A stretch of DNA of 64,000 bases from Adiantum capillus-veneris (taxonomy: Eukaryota > Streptophyta > Polypodiopsida > Polypodiales > Pteridaceae): positions 63,938,372-64,002,371 of the forward strand of contig CM043953.1 in the NCBI GenBank assembly GCA_014529385.2, in the 5' to 3' direction. Made by a program: the position numbers and the translations under genes. Shown here piece by piece: positions 21,701-33,792 of the stretch (positions are counted from its first letter, which is position 1; each line of letters starts with the position of its first letter). The notes beneath the pieces are model-generated. The model saw nothing but the letters and a program-made list of their open reading frames with translations, did no database searches and had not been told where the DNA came from.

Positions 21701-22036
21701 AACCCTGCTTCCCTTCAGTATACAACAGATTGCCCACATTGTCTTATGAATATTTGCCTCCTCAATTGTTAGCCCACCCTCATGTTCTTTGACTATCTGT
21801 CCAACCATTCCGGTAGTTGCTTGGAGACCTTGACGATTTCACGGGTTGTTTTGTGTGAGATACTCAGGTTGATGTGAAGCATTCTCCTCCTCATAGCTTA
21901 CTCTCCCATCATATTTTCTCTTTTTGGCTACTATGACATTATCTCCCTCCATTGTCGGTTGTTGCTGATAGAGTGGTGTACCTCCAAGCCCATCCCTCAA
22001 TCTCTCTAGCAACATTAGTGGGCCTGGTGTGTCATA
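21701..22036. other. Probable upstream part of the SWIM relic
   Basis: Minus-strand frames read plausible but broken protein (for example KEHEGGLTIEEANIHKTMWA). No domain was identified. Confidence 0.3.
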
Positions 22037-22172
22037 AAATCTAATGTCTAACTAACCCAAATGATTTTCTCATATTGAACCTGATCATTTAATGTGGGAA
22101 AATAAATGGAACAAGAGTTAGAATATAGACATGTGCTTTTAGTTCTATCTTAGCACGGGACCAAAGGGAGAG
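22037..22172 (+). repeat. Repeat R, left-end fragment (diverged)
   Basis: It starts TGTCATAAAATCTAATGTCT and follows the full R copy at 27653 through the CAAATGATTTTCTCATATT and TGATCATTTAATGTGGG blocks, then fades near 22172. It shares the exact left edge of the other R copies. Confidence 0.65.
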
Positions 22173-22929
22173 AAGGCAACGGATTGAAGCACATTGTGCT
22201 AAATAGCCACAAGTATCTCAAGTTGAGCCATATGATTTCTAGGTGTTTAATTAAGAAAAAGGTTGATGAAGTTCCCCAGGTGGATTGCGTTTATGAGTTG
22301 GACCTTGTGCTGGACAGTGTCCCCAAAATGTTCGGGATGGATCAAAAGTATGATGGCCATTGTTGGGTTAAGCATGTTCATTCCAGAATGAAGTATCCCC
22401 AGAATATCCAACTATAATCAAAAGAAGTAAATGTGGCAGACATCTTGTCTACAAAAATAGCTCGTGCTCAATCAATGTGATAAACGGACGGCCAAATGAG
22501 ATAGCTTGGACATGCAAATTACTGACATCAATTACGTCAGTTCGTATGTTGAGCTTTGAAAATGGAACACTACGGTGCTTCCATTGTAGTCAGAGTCTAT
22601 TCCTGCTTTGAGAGTGTTCCTGTGTTGTCTATTACTTGCTCCTTGAATACAACTGGACCGGTTGTTTATCCACATTGGAGTCCATAACCACACCATTGCA
22701 AAGGGAGTTTGGTGATCGGAAATACAACGGACGAGAGCAATTGAATCTTACAAAGCAGATGGTAATGGGAGCGTTGGTTTGAGAAAATGCGGATCAGCTA
22801 AATAGTAATGAGCTCCTCTGCATACTAGAGGAGATGAGACCTGGAAATTTGAAGGTACAAGAGATCATTTGAGTTTAAGGAAGCAATCTGTTGCAAAGTT
22901 TAGGCTTTAATATAATTTGAACAATGTAG
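22173..22929 (+). pseudogene. Possible upstream exons of the ParB/methyltransferase relic
   Basis: An open block at 22184-22417 (KVDEVPQVDCVYELDLVLDS, WVKHVHSRMKYPQN) and another ending 22854 (FGDRKYNGREQLNLTKQMV, NSNELLCILEEMRPGNLK). The second ends at a GTACAA donor, and the next exon starts after TGTAG at 22930. Stops interrupt both. No domain was recognised. Their link to the next exon rests on frame and splice signals only. Confidence 0.4.
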
Positions 22930-23286
22930 GTAGAGCATGAAACTCCATTGCCTTGGGTTCCTCTATGCCATTTGGTAAAGCTAGACGAAGCAAGACAAGT
23001 TAGTTGGGACCCCAAGCGTCTGCGACCATTACCCGATACATATTTTTTGGAGGGCTATTGTGAGCCCAAGGGATGCTTCATATGCTCTCTTGATGCACAG
23101 GGCCATCCTTCCATCAATGGTGATGACAATATCGTGCAAACATGGGATTCCTTGTGGTGAGTGGCTAACGAGGAGTTCAAGGTGAAAATCAAAGACACTT
23201 GTTGGGGCGACCTGTGTGGCAAAATGTTGTATACGTGGGATGGAAACCATAGGCTAGCCACTTAGATGGGAGTTCTTAAAGAGAGT
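22930..23286 (+). pseudogene. ParB-like (ParB/sulfiredoxin-fold) exon
   Basis: Seen in one frame with two in-frame stops: VEHETPLPWVPLCHLVKLDE, WDPKRLRPLPDTYFLEGYCE, then WGDLCGKMLYTWDGNHRLAT. The order is a 'V-x-L' opening strand, an Arg/Pro-rich segment, then DGNHRLA(T). This resembles ParB N-terminal domains, which pair an opening 'I-P-x-x-x-I/L' segment with a G-x-H-R box. Known: such domains bind DNA or nucleotides and in phage and mobile-element proteins are often fused or adjacent to DNA methylases. Here a methylase-like region follows downstream on the same strand. Assignment is by motif only. Confidence 0.45.
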
Positions 23287-25190
23287 AAGCACTATTGTTA
23301 ATGGTGTTAACTTACTTGCATGCTATAAAATGCAATTAGTGTGAGCCCTTCCCTTTGGCTTTAGGTGTTTCCTACAAAAAAGATGCCAATCTACACCCAA
23401 GATTTTGAGTAGAACTAGTGATAGTAGATTCTTCAAATGAAGCTGATATGTTGAGCATTGTGATGTGTATAAACAAGTAATGTACTTTAAATCTATTTGC
23501 CTGTGCAGCTAGCTTTGGTATCAAATAATCTTGTCATTTTTTCCCTTTAATCTCATGTAGATTGAATGAGACAAGATACGTGGTTACCTCTTACACGGAC
23601 ATGCTTTGGATGGTGTAGGCAATGGGGCTAGCTTAAAAGGAGGCAATCATGGAGAAACTATCATGTATAGTCTACAACTGGATGTAAGAAAACATTGACA
23701 AGAGGGTAGGACAGAAATCATGGTACAATGTGCCCGGTCCTCTGATGTCGTAGCTTCTTCATCCTGTAAGTGGTATCAAAGTGTTAAATTAGTAATTAGC
23801 TTAATTCTTTGTTGTCAAAGATTAGAATTATAATTAGCACCATGTGTGTAGGCAAAATATACCCTTGCCTTGAAAAAGATTATAGCAAAGAAGGATAGAA
23901 TGCTTCCCTTAGAGTTTCAAGCCCAATACAAAAAATCATTCTTTGAAATGAACGTGCCATCCAAAAAAATGACAAAACATGCATTGGTCGCTGATTTTGC
24001 CTTGGGAGATGATTGGTGGAGGTTGGTTATTTTGAATTCTCTACTGATATAAGAAAATATATGTAGAATAATACAATTTGAAATTGATCCCTATGGATTG
24101 ATATCGGTGCTGGACATTATGCACAATTGAGTGGACGAGCCGTCCAAAGTGGTTGACGGAGGAAAGATTGTATGAGCTAGCCTATGCAAACCTTCCCCCT
24201 ATAAAAAAACATTCATTTTGATGGCTTCTACTAATCAAGCAAATGTTAAGAGTTTGGACATCCCTCAGACTGTTGGTGAGTATGTTGACTCTCAATGTTG
24301 TTATTCTCTCTAGTTTGGGGGGGAAATTAATTGACATATTTAATGTTTTATGGACACAAGAGAATCTGCTATCTTTTGAGAGTGGTTGTGGATCGAGGTT
24401 TTTTGGTCATCAATTGTAAAACAGGCCGAGAATATATACAATAGTATCTAGAGTATACATTTGAAATCGATGTTGGGTCTTGACCTTGATTCGTTCCTCA
24501 AGGATGCTAAATTTATACATAGAGGAAAGACTTTTGCTTATGAGCTAGGTCTAATGAAAAAAGGATCACAATTAGAGGTGGGCAAGGCATTGGTGGATGC
24601 AGGGAAAAGATGTCTTTGCAGGTATACGCACTAGATCTTCACATTAAGAAAGAATTATATAAATTTGCTTCTTACAATGCTATTGCAATTTCAATATCAT
24701 AAATGTCAAAGCTTGCATACAATGCCCAAAATCAAGAAAGTGGAGCATGTATTTAACCCAAAGAAAATAGCATGCAACTTTAACAGCAAAGCTTACCAGG
24801 ATTTGCATTGGTTCTTGGAGTATGATGAGGGGTGCTTCCCTCCAAACAAGGAGAAGGCACACAATGATGTTGTGAAGGATAGGAAAGAAAAAGCACGTGG
24901 AGGTACACAAATGTCCACAATGACAGAGTCCAGTGTGCAAATGCCTTAGGGTGAGGGGTTTGATACAACTTCTCAGGTATTAAAGTTGATAGTTTCTGCG
25001 AGACCTTCTACCTATACATTCAGCAAGTTAATTTTCAATAACCAATTTGATATTGTTGTGCAGATGAAGCATTCCAAGGAAGCATCAGGCTCACAAAGAG
25101 CGGCTTGTATCAAGAAACAATGTGAGTGTTGCTAACATTCATAGGATTAAAAGCTTGATTCACTTTATTATTGATATATTTGTGCTGTGA
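23287..25190 (+). pseudogene. Middle exons of the ParB/methyltransferase relic (unassigned)
   Basis: Short open blocks flanked by plausible splice sites: about 23560-23765 (TRYVVTSYTDMLWM), 23854-24050 (LPLEFQAQYKKSFFEMNVPS), 24480-24620 (SMLGLDLDSFLKDAKFIHRG) and 24735-24946 (KVEHVFNPKKIACNF). They hold stops and no domain I can name. AT-rich introns separate them, which suggests an intron-bearing plant gene or DNA transposon gene rather than a retrotransposon. Confidence 0.35.
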
Positions 25191-26298
25191 ATGTCTGCAA
25201 AGGAGATGATTGACTTTGCAACAATGAGTCTAGAAACAAAAATATTGCATGTTTCAGACCTTCCATTAGTTACATACTCGTCAACCGGTAAGTGTCCAAG
25301 CCTTCTTGAATGGAAGTTGAGGTGTGTTTTAGGATCTTGTTTGATCTATTTGAGTGTCTTTGCAGATAGCAAAGGCGATCGTATTCAGATTGTGCATTTG
25401 TCTTGGACAAGACATAAAATGACTTGAAGAATGATTTGCTTAGCACTGTGAGGCCATACTTTGTTGAGAAATGCCTTTATCCATTGCGCTTGGTCGACAA
25501 CTGATTTTATAGTGAATGCCTCCATTATGCTCTTGCCATTCAATGCCCCTATGTATGGGCTATTTGATTTTGATGTGCCACATTGGAATAAAATGGAAGT
25601 ACGCCAATTTGGACAACTTGCTCGACTTGTGCTAGTAACAGCCGATGAAAAAGATGTGCTCGTAGTTGTCTTTCAGCCATATAATATGGAATGGTGCGTG
25701 ATATCGCTGCTACTATTGAATGGCGTGAAGACCGCCTGAACGTGGTTGTCTGTAAGACACCATTATGCAAGAAGGAAATTAGAATTGTGGTGTCTGCAAT
25801 GAGGAAAGAGCACACTTGGGCAACAGAGGCCATTGACCTACGGTTGGACATTGCCTGGTCATATTTGCTATAGGAGGATGATTGGACAAAAGAGGAGGAT
25901 GGTATACCTGTGCAAGGTACAATCCAATACCCACTATCTCTACATAAAAATTTTCCGCATGCTTTGACTTCCATTTGTTGTGCAAGGGGTATGGAATGTG
26001 GACATTGGTTTGTTTGGAAAATGTTCGCACAGTATACAAATGAGAACGACGTTGTCGTTCAGTACGAAGGAGACTGTGGAGCATTGGCTTTGTTTGGGAG
26101 CCAGGTGGGCTGTATGATGACAATATTTGAGAGCAACAAGGAGTTTTCCACTAGACTACACACTGTTTTGAAAATGCAAGCCCGTCAACTAAGAGAGATA
26201 CAGGAGCAAGACAAGAGACATGTTGATGAGGTGGAGCGTGCCCTAAAGGCAACATCTCTTTTGGAACCGCATCCAAAAATTGTGGAGCTAGATCCATA
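25191..26298 (+). pseudogene. DNA methyltransferase-like region (permuted motif order), decayed
   Basis: An exon to 25287 ends at a GTAAGT donor. The next starts at 25366 after TGCAG, and the split codon joins cleanly. Seen: FDFDVPHWNKMEV, a possible catalytic D-P-x-W box; LARLVLVTADEKDVLVVVF and QPYNME, like the strand and 'SPY' turn that follow in N4/N6 methylases; further on HALTSICCARGMECGHWFVW; and last ENDVVVQYEGDCGALALFG with TIFESNKEF, like the SAM-binding DxFxGxGT loop and acidic strand end. Catalytic box before SAM loop is the beta-class order. A charged helical tail follows. Two frameshifts and several stops make it inactive. An unrelated Rossmann protein is the main alternative. 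Confidence 0.45.
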
Positions 26299-27652
26299 GG
26301 CTGATGACTTAGGGTATATATTTCAAACAACACCTTGCATTGTGTGGACATTGATCTTTTTTGTAAACCATTATAAATGGTTGATCGCTTTTGACATTCT
26401 TTTGAACAAAGAGATATGCTTATTCTCAAGTAGTCTGATCTTGTAAATAAGTGGTTATTTTCTATTCCTGTAACCCTATCCATAAATTGTGAGAGAGATT
26501 TTTGGACTTGTCTAATCTTGTGATTAAGTGGATTTTTCATATTCCTGAAACACTTTCCATGAGCTTACACTCATTGTGGTTGTCATTTCTTGGTATTTGA
26601 GGTTACCACTTGCAAGTTTTCAACTCTCACATCGTGATTCGTCCGCCATCCTATAGCGATGTTTGTTGATGTGACGACACAATTTCGGGTGACGTACTAT
26701 GACAATTACCCAAATGCCATGAAAAAAAGCGCACTGCTTGTCATTTATTTGAGCACAACAACAATAACCTTTACACACTACCCACTACTAGACCGCTCTT
26801 TTTTCATGCGTTTAACCTACTATTAATCTCAATGATGAAGGTAAACCATCAATAAAGCAGGGTTATATGACCTTGACCTAAGTCATTGTGGATAATTTAT
26901 ATTATAGAAATTACTAAGAAAAACAAATGCAGATGGATTATGCACAATTTTACTGACACTCACACCTATTGCAACATGCCAATTGAGGTGTGTTTTTCTC
27001 TCTTGAATTGCTAAGTATGTCCCCCCCCGCCCCGGCGCATGCATTGCATCCTTTAATAATTGAAACATACACACAACATTGTCTTTGGCTAACCTCTACA
27101 ATGGACCAAATGTTGCATGAGAGAAGTTCTATCGAACACCATTTACTTTGATGCTTGTATTTTAATTTTGTTGTATTCCAAGGTGAAGAATCTAAGGTGT
27201 GTTTCCCCACCGTTTACACAATTTTTCAAAATGACTGGTAAACAGGAACCAACAATGCTATAAATAAACATCTTGGTTAACTTGAAAGATCCACAAGCAC
27301 CCAAACCAAGCCATGACCTCTATTGATGATTGTTGGTGGATCCATGTCATGAATGTGCATGTAGCTCCTAATCAGCCTTTGCTAAACATTAGGGCCCATA
27401 TAACACCTAGTGTGCATGCATTTAGCAACAACAAATCCAAACCTACACATCCATGACCATATTTGCCAATACTTATGGAGAACATGATGGTCATAGCACA
27501 CATGAAAGAGGAGTGTAAATAGTTATGGAAATAAACTAAATAGTTTCTAATCATTGCAAGCCTTGCTAAAATGTTGGAACTATAATATAATGTGAAACAT
27601 AAGTCACTTCTAGGTACAAACAATATAAAAATTTTCATTAACAAAACACATA
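26299..27652. other. AT-rich DNA, nothing recognised
   Basis: Minus-strand open frames here are hydrophobic and AT-driven with no domain. A C-rich patch lies at 27019-27034. Confidence 0.5.
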
Positions 27653-29085
27653 GTGTCATAATAATCAATATCTAATTCTCCTAAATGATTTTCTCATATT
27701 AAACTGATCATTTAATGTGGGGAAGGCCAGGGGAGAAAAAGCTAGAATATTGGTTAAGCTAGCAGACTGTCCACAGTAGGGATCCAAAGGAGGGAAAATA
27801 GGGATCCAAAGGGGGGGCCATCTGCAAAAGAGCTAGGTGCAACAATGGGCTAAAAAGACCCTAAGGTTCAGCCCATTAAGACTTCCAAAATGCTAAGGTT
27901 CCAAAATTCAAAGGTTGTGTCCAAAGGTCAACCCTAGGAAAAATTGGATGCTTTGTGTGTGCCCTAAAAGTCTTTGCACATCCCTACATGGGAGGGGGCG
28001 AGCCCTAAAGGTAGGGGATGAGAGAGAAAGCCACACACACACACACAGGCTCCCATTACACAAAGGGAATGAGGGACACATGTTAGCTCCCTAGGCCAGA
28101 TGCCCACAAGGTGTGCCCAATTTCTATTGGATGACCCTTGAAGTGGACCAATGAGAATTAAGCTAGAGTAAATCTAGTTTAATTAATTTAAAAACATTTA
28201 ATAAAAGAAACCAATGAGAATTAAGTCTCCTAGAAGACTATTGGGCAGTCTCCCAAGGGGTCCAATGAGCATTCAGGAGCCCCATGGCTTGCCTGATTCC
28301 TAGTGGCCAGGAGGCAAAGGGGTCCAATGAGAGTTTAGTTTAATTATTTAATTACCTAAAGCTCTCACAAAAGGGGAAAGGGGGACACATGTTAGAAGGC
28401 TATCACTTATGCTGCTTAATTGTAATTGGCTTGACTTGGGGAGGGCCAATGAGGCTTCAGCAAGAGCAATTAGCAAGAGGGCTCGCCCAAGAGAGAGAGG
28501 GGGCTGATTTTTGCAAGGATTATCACACACACACTCACACAAGCTCATGTGTGAAGAAAGAGAAGACTATCTCTTCCCAAGCTTTAATGGAGAACTCATC
28601 ACCTACTCCAAGCTTGTGAGATAGAAGCCTACATCAACACTCTCTTGGCATGTGGATGCAAATCCAACCAAGAGCCAAGCTTCAATGCATGCTCATCTCC
28701 TCTACCAAGCTAATTACTAAGCTAAGCTATGCTACATATGAGTGATTATGTGAGGAGATGTACGTCTTTCTCGTAAGATACTCCTTCTTCCTCTCAATCT
28801 ACTCTCATACCCTGCTAGCTCTCACCATCTTCGAAGGTGTGTGAGGTCTTGGGTTTGAGAACGGGGATAATTCAAGTTGTGTTTGTTAAGTGTTTTGCTT
28901 AGTGCATGAAGTTTCCATCTTCATTGCACTAGCTAGTCTTGAACGAACACAAAGAATTGTATTGTACAATGTCTCTCTTGATGGGAGAAACCATAATACA
29001 AGGCCATTTGGAGGGGGGACCGACTCCATGAAAATCCGGTCCTCAACTGTTGTCAATAGCTTAATTTCTCTCTCTTTTTGAAAGT
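27653..29085 (+). repeat. Repeat R, longest copy (about 1.43 kb), LTR-like
   Basis: It starts TGTCATAATAATCAATATCT. Other copies are at 22037 and 52199 (same left edge) and, inverted, at 50834-51200 (right part). It contains several GGGATCCAAAGG and CCAATGAG-AATTAAG words. The TG start and copy edges suggest an LTR. No primer site or polypurine tract was found next to it, so a TRIM or LARD, or a solo LTR, remains open. Confidence 0.6.
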
Positions 29086-29530
29086 ATTGTCGATGCTATC
29101 TAACTAGGTGTTATGCTTTTTGTTGCTCTCTCCACCCAAGCACTCTTGTAATTCTCATTAGGAATCTATTCTAATGAAATGCCCACTATGTTCTTGCTAA
29201 TTTCCGCTACACATAAGTTATTAGGCCATTAAATGTTACACATAGGCTTGCTATATGCATAAACAACCATTCATTAATGCTGTTTAACACCACTTGTAAC
29301 CTTAACAAGTCGTTCTAGGTATCCGATAGTTTTTTGCCATTGAAATTGTTCTTGATACATTGTGTTCAAAATGGTCGAGCAAACTGATTTGACTAGCACT
29401 TGGGGACTTTGTTGCAACACATAATTGATATAACGCGTGCCATTGTCATTCTTAGAGACTTATATTCTCCACATGTGGAATACGTCTTAAAAAAGGAGGT
29501 ATGAAAAAAGAACATCCTTCAAGTACGAGA

Positions 29531-29652
29531 TGTACTTGTGTGTGGAGGTAACTATGAACATTCAACGACATGAGTGAGAGGGACACTCATATGTACTTGT
29601 GTGTGGAGGTAACTATGAACATTCAACGACATGAGTGAGAGGGACACTCATA
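29531..29652. repeat. Perfect 61-bp tandem duplication
   Basis: Two identical units, 29531-29591 and 29592-29652, both starting TGTACTTGTGTGTGGAGGTA. The absence of any mismatch implies a recent event or an assembly artefact. Confidence 0.95.
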
Positions 29653-30663
29653 TACTGTGCTCCACATTGGCTAAACCAAATGCCTTGAGTTCTTAGACCA
29701 TGTTGTGTCCCATGTGATAACATGTGCCAAAGAAAACCTTGCATATAGGTCCATAACTGCATAATGTAGAAATGTATTTGGGATACTGTGGCCCAAAATT
29801 CTTTGCTCTTCCATGACCTTGTTATCTCTTTGAAGAGAAAAATGGATGAAGACATAGAAGCATATACCTCCAATTGGGAAAAATAAACAAAAATATAGTT
29901 GCAAAATGAAAGAAAACCAAATTAGGTGCATACCTGGAGGTTGAACATAATGTTCAGTTACTTGTAGTCAAATGCACATAAGCAAAGTTTTTTACCTGCA
30001 AAGGCCTAGGAACACTAATTAAAAGATTAGTGAAAATCAAGCAGATTTCATGGGTAACCCTGGGTGGTGCCTTTGCAATCCAAACCCCTTGGTTAGACTT
30101 TGTATGGAATATGCTCAGCCTAGCAGCGAACGATGACCAACATAGTCTACTGTGTCTAACGGTGATTGAAGTCAACTTTGGAAGTTAAACTTGTCCACTA
30201 CCCCTCGGCAACTTGTGGACTTCTTTCCTTGAAAGTGCAAGTGTGAAGGTTCCAATAATTAACCATCAAAAACTAGTAAGTGATTTAGTAATCACGAGCT
30301 GGGTCTTACCCCAAAATTGTGCTCGTATAGACACTCTTAGTGCTATAGACAAAAGAGGAAATCCACTAAAGCTGGAATCGTATTCACTACCAAGTCTTTG
30401 GTGGAATTGAAATCCATAAGCTTGGGTTTTTTTCTATGGACAACCGTGCTACCTGAAATGTTTGCTTCATCTATACACCTTGGTAGAGACAAGTCTTTAC
30501 GAGTTCAAAACGTTCAAAAACTCAACGTGATCTTCACACTAAAAGTATGTAGTGCTAAAGTAACACCCAAAAATTCACTAACGGTAGGACTCTTTCTTAT
30601 CCATTAGGATGGATGGGTACTCAAGTGGATAGAATTGTTCAATCTTGATAGCAATCACTAATG

Positions 30664-30745
30664 GATTACAACCAGATGGCTCTTAGCCATTCCAAGATAA
30701 ATGGCTTGTAGCCTTTCCAAAATAAATGGCTCTTAGCCCTTCCTT
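30664..30745. repeat. About 30-bp imperfect triplicate
   Basis: Three copies of a unit like ATGGCTCTTAGCC-TTCCAA-ATAA. The middle copy reads GCTTGTAGCC. Confidence 0.7.
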
Positions 30746-30810
30746 TTACCACATTGACAAAGAAAGATTTTAGTAAAATCATGCCTAATTTAACTATCAC
30801 AACAGATAAT

Positions 30811-30811
<1 letters not shown>

Positions 30812-30890
<79 letters not shown>
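30812..30890. repeat. (GA)n microsatellite
   Basis: About 78 nt of GA with one AAAGA interruption near 30866. Confidence 0.95.
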
Positions 30891-32027
30891 TGCTGGCTGA
30901 GGAGAATTTCTTATTCTACTGTATTGTATACCCCCTGCATATGCCTCTGTGCAAAAAAATTATGTGTCATAGATTATTCTATAAGCATACAATAGCGTGC
31001 TTGTACAATGCTCTCTCATAGAGATGCAACAAAAACATAAGTGATAGCTTGACCCACCTACCTTGGATGAGACCGTGACTGTATTAGATTGGCTTAGTTC
31101 TGGTGCTTTGCCTGTGAATAAAATTACTTTGAGTAAATGATTTTAAACATTCCATATCTGATTGTGTCCTTGACAGAGTGGTGGAGGTGTCAGCCCTTGA
31201 CTACCCCTATAGATTGAGCTGATAGCCTAAGTGTCGTGCACAATCTATACTGGTATGTATCGCCAATTCCCCAAACTTGTGTGGTAGCGCCCCTCGAGTC
31301 AATGGGTAGTACCTTGATATGGGTTAGAAGCCTTGCTTCTCATGAATGTTGTCAAAGCACTTTGCTTTGTAAAACAGGAAATGCTTGCCAATCTTAAAGA
31401 GCAAAACCTAGAAAAACTTGATATTGTCTAACCTGGTCGACCTGTTTAGCCATTTGTCTTGAAATTTCAAAGAACAAACTCGCTCAAAGCTAGCTCATAG
31501 CCAAATTTGTTTCATGAGAGAGAGCTGTTGTATGTATCATATACGCCGTCTTCGCACTGAATGAAATAACGTGCAAACACATTGCCAAGTCCCTCCCAAG
31601 TGTGTATGCTCATAGCATATTCCAAACGTGGGAAGTCTCAATGGAAGATTCCTAAATTGAAGCCTTGCATCACATAAGTACTTTTGTGCTTATAGCCAAC
31701 GAATTCTATTGCCGACATACATATATCATTGCAAAAGAGAATCGATCATGTCAAACCCTTTCAGCTAAAATTGGCTAATAGTGTCGTGTGGTAAGTATGC
31801 TTTGCTAGCTTCTAGAAGCAGTGACCACCAGTATGTGGCCATGCCGAGCAACTTTGCACCCTTCATCAAGTCTAGCAACGCGCCATGCCAATCTCCTTGA
31901 GATGCTAGAAATTACTGATTTTCCATGTTTCGCATCAAGATTTTACTGCTTGATGAGCATGTTTTATTGAGGTACTTGCAAGAAGGCATGCTTCAGATCG
32001 AGGTGGTTTGAAGTCAAGCCATGCTTG
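30891..32027. other. No gene recognised
   Basis: Unassigned DNA up to the Copia target site. Confidence 0.5.
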
Positions 32028-32032
32028 ACTTT

Positions 32033-32257
32033 TGTTGGAATTAGGGTTGTAAAGAAACGCACACAGCTTGGAGAAGATGAAGGAAGCTCAAGGCACACAA
32101 TAGAGAGTGTATTACTTAGTATGCAATGGAAAGATGGATAGCCCTAGAGTGATGGGCGTATATACAATGCTCGGGGGAAAAAAACCTCCTAAAGAGGGAA
32201 AAATGCCCGACAGTCCTAGTGTGTTCACACACATCACTACCACAGTATATGGTAACA
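32033..32257 (-). repeat. Copia 3' LTR
   Basis: On the plus strand it runs from TGTTGGAATTAGGG to ATATGGTAACA. It pairs with the copy at 36966-37191. Confidence 0.95.
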
Positions 32258-32271
32258 AATCCCCCCTGGAG
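32258..32271 (-). other. Copia polypurine tract
   Basis: The minus strand reads CCAGGGGGGATT directly before the 3' LTR start TGTTACC. It primes plus-strand DNA synthesis. Confidence 0.8.
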
Positions 32272-32332
32272 TGATGCGATGAACGAAAGCTGGCACATGA
32301 GTAAAGGGAAGTGCCATGCGCTGAGGACATGA

Positions 32333-33780
32333 CTAGTCCACAAAGGGGAGTAAGCCCAAAGCTTTGCGGAAAGCTTCAAGCTTCTCACGAGACAATGCCT
32401 TTGTGAAAAGATCTGCAAGGTTGTCCTGTGTTGGGACATAAGCCAAGCTGATCTCTCCTGCTGAGAGCCTCTTCCTGACATAGTGGTAATGCACCTCAAT
32501 GTGCTTTGTGCGAGCATGAAAAACTGGGTTCCTCGCACTTGCCAATGAGCTCTGACTGTCAGTGTAGATAGTGCTGGCAATGTCCTGTCCAACACCCAAA
32601 TCAGCCATAAGGCGTCTGAGCCATACAAACTTAACCATAGCTGTGAAGACTGCCCTGTACTCAGCCTCACAACTCGAAGTGGCCACAGTAGGTTGCTTCT
32701 TGCTCAACCATGATATACATGAACTGCCAAGCATGAAACAAAAACCACTTGTGGACACTCGCGTGTCAAAACAACCAGCCCAATCTGAGTCCGAAAAAGC
32801 ATGTAAGTCTGGCGGCAATGATCCCCCCTTGGGATAAAACAAGCCAAGATGTAAAGTGCCACTAAGGTAGCGGAAAATCCTCTTGACAGCCTGCCAATGC
32901 TTAGACCCCGGGCTATGCATAAACCTGCTGACCTGTGAGATTGCAAACTGAATATCTGGCCTCGTGTTGCATACATAAGTGAGGCAGCCAACAGGAATTT
33001 GGTAAAGAGTGACATCAGCAGGATTGCCAGCATCATGTAGACTCAACTTCAAACTTGTTTCCATGGGAGTGGCAATAGGTTTGCAATCCTCAAGTCCAAA
33101 CTTACATAGCAATGTCTCTATGTAACTTCTCTGACACAAGGCAATACCACCATCACACTGCTTAAATTGTATACCCAAGTAATGATGCAACAACCCCAAA
33201 TCTTTCATCTCGAAAGTAGCATTCAAATCAGCCTTAAATTCAGCAATATGTCTCTCATTTGGTCCAGTGATCAGCAAATCATCGACATAAAGAACCACAA
33301 TGAGAAGTACATCACCCTCACGCTTTACATACAATGTGCTTTCTGTCGGACTGTTACGAAAGACTCGTTTAACCAAATGAGTGTCAGCTTTCTCATACCA
33401 AGCACGAGGAGATTGCTTCAACCCATACAAAGCCTTCTTACATCTGCACACTTTGTCCTCTTGTCCTTTTATGACAAAACCGCGAGGCTGCGTTACATAA
33501 ACTTCCTCAAGCATGTCACCATTCAAGAAAGCAGTAACAATGTATGATTGATGTACATCCCAACCAAAATGAGCTGCCAATGCACATAGAAAACGCACAG
33601 TAGTCATACAAGAAGTGGGAGCAAAAGTCTCTTCATAATCTATGCCTTTTTGCTGTGCATAACCCTTCGCAACAAGTCGAGCCTTATGGCAATCGAGCTC
33701 ACCATCCAGCTTGCGTTTCTACTTGTAAACCCACTTCGTACCAATGGCCTTTTTGCCATGAGGCAAATCACATAAAGTCC
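32333..33780 (-). pseudogene. Copia reverse transcriptase and RNase H
   Basis: The long open block 33607-32333 holds the RT from motif A onward and a complete RNase H. The RT start lies in a broken frame at 33780-33610. Seen: WDVHQSYIVTAFLNG, where motif A should read MDVKTAFLNG, so the catalytic Asp is Tyr; KALYGLKQSPRAWY; the active site LYVDDLLITG at about residues 107-110; KDLGLLHHYLGI; RPDIQFAISQVSRF; RNase H FSDSDWAG, SSCEAEYRA and TDSQSSLASA; then HYHYVRKRL and DLFTKAL. The order is exactly Ty1/Copia. The lost motif A Asp should abolish polymerisation even though the frame is open for 424 codons. Confidence 0.93.
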
Positions 33781-33792
33781 ATGTGTCATTTT

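Larger units (their letters stand above)
29086..30811. other. No gene recognised
   Basis: Short open frames on both strands have no domain. It holds the tandem repeats listed separately. Confidence 0.5.

Noticed and set aside
27372-27668. Minus-strand hydrophobic frame that could be a membrane protein
   Set aside because: AT-rich low-complexity composition, no start context and no homologue recognised.
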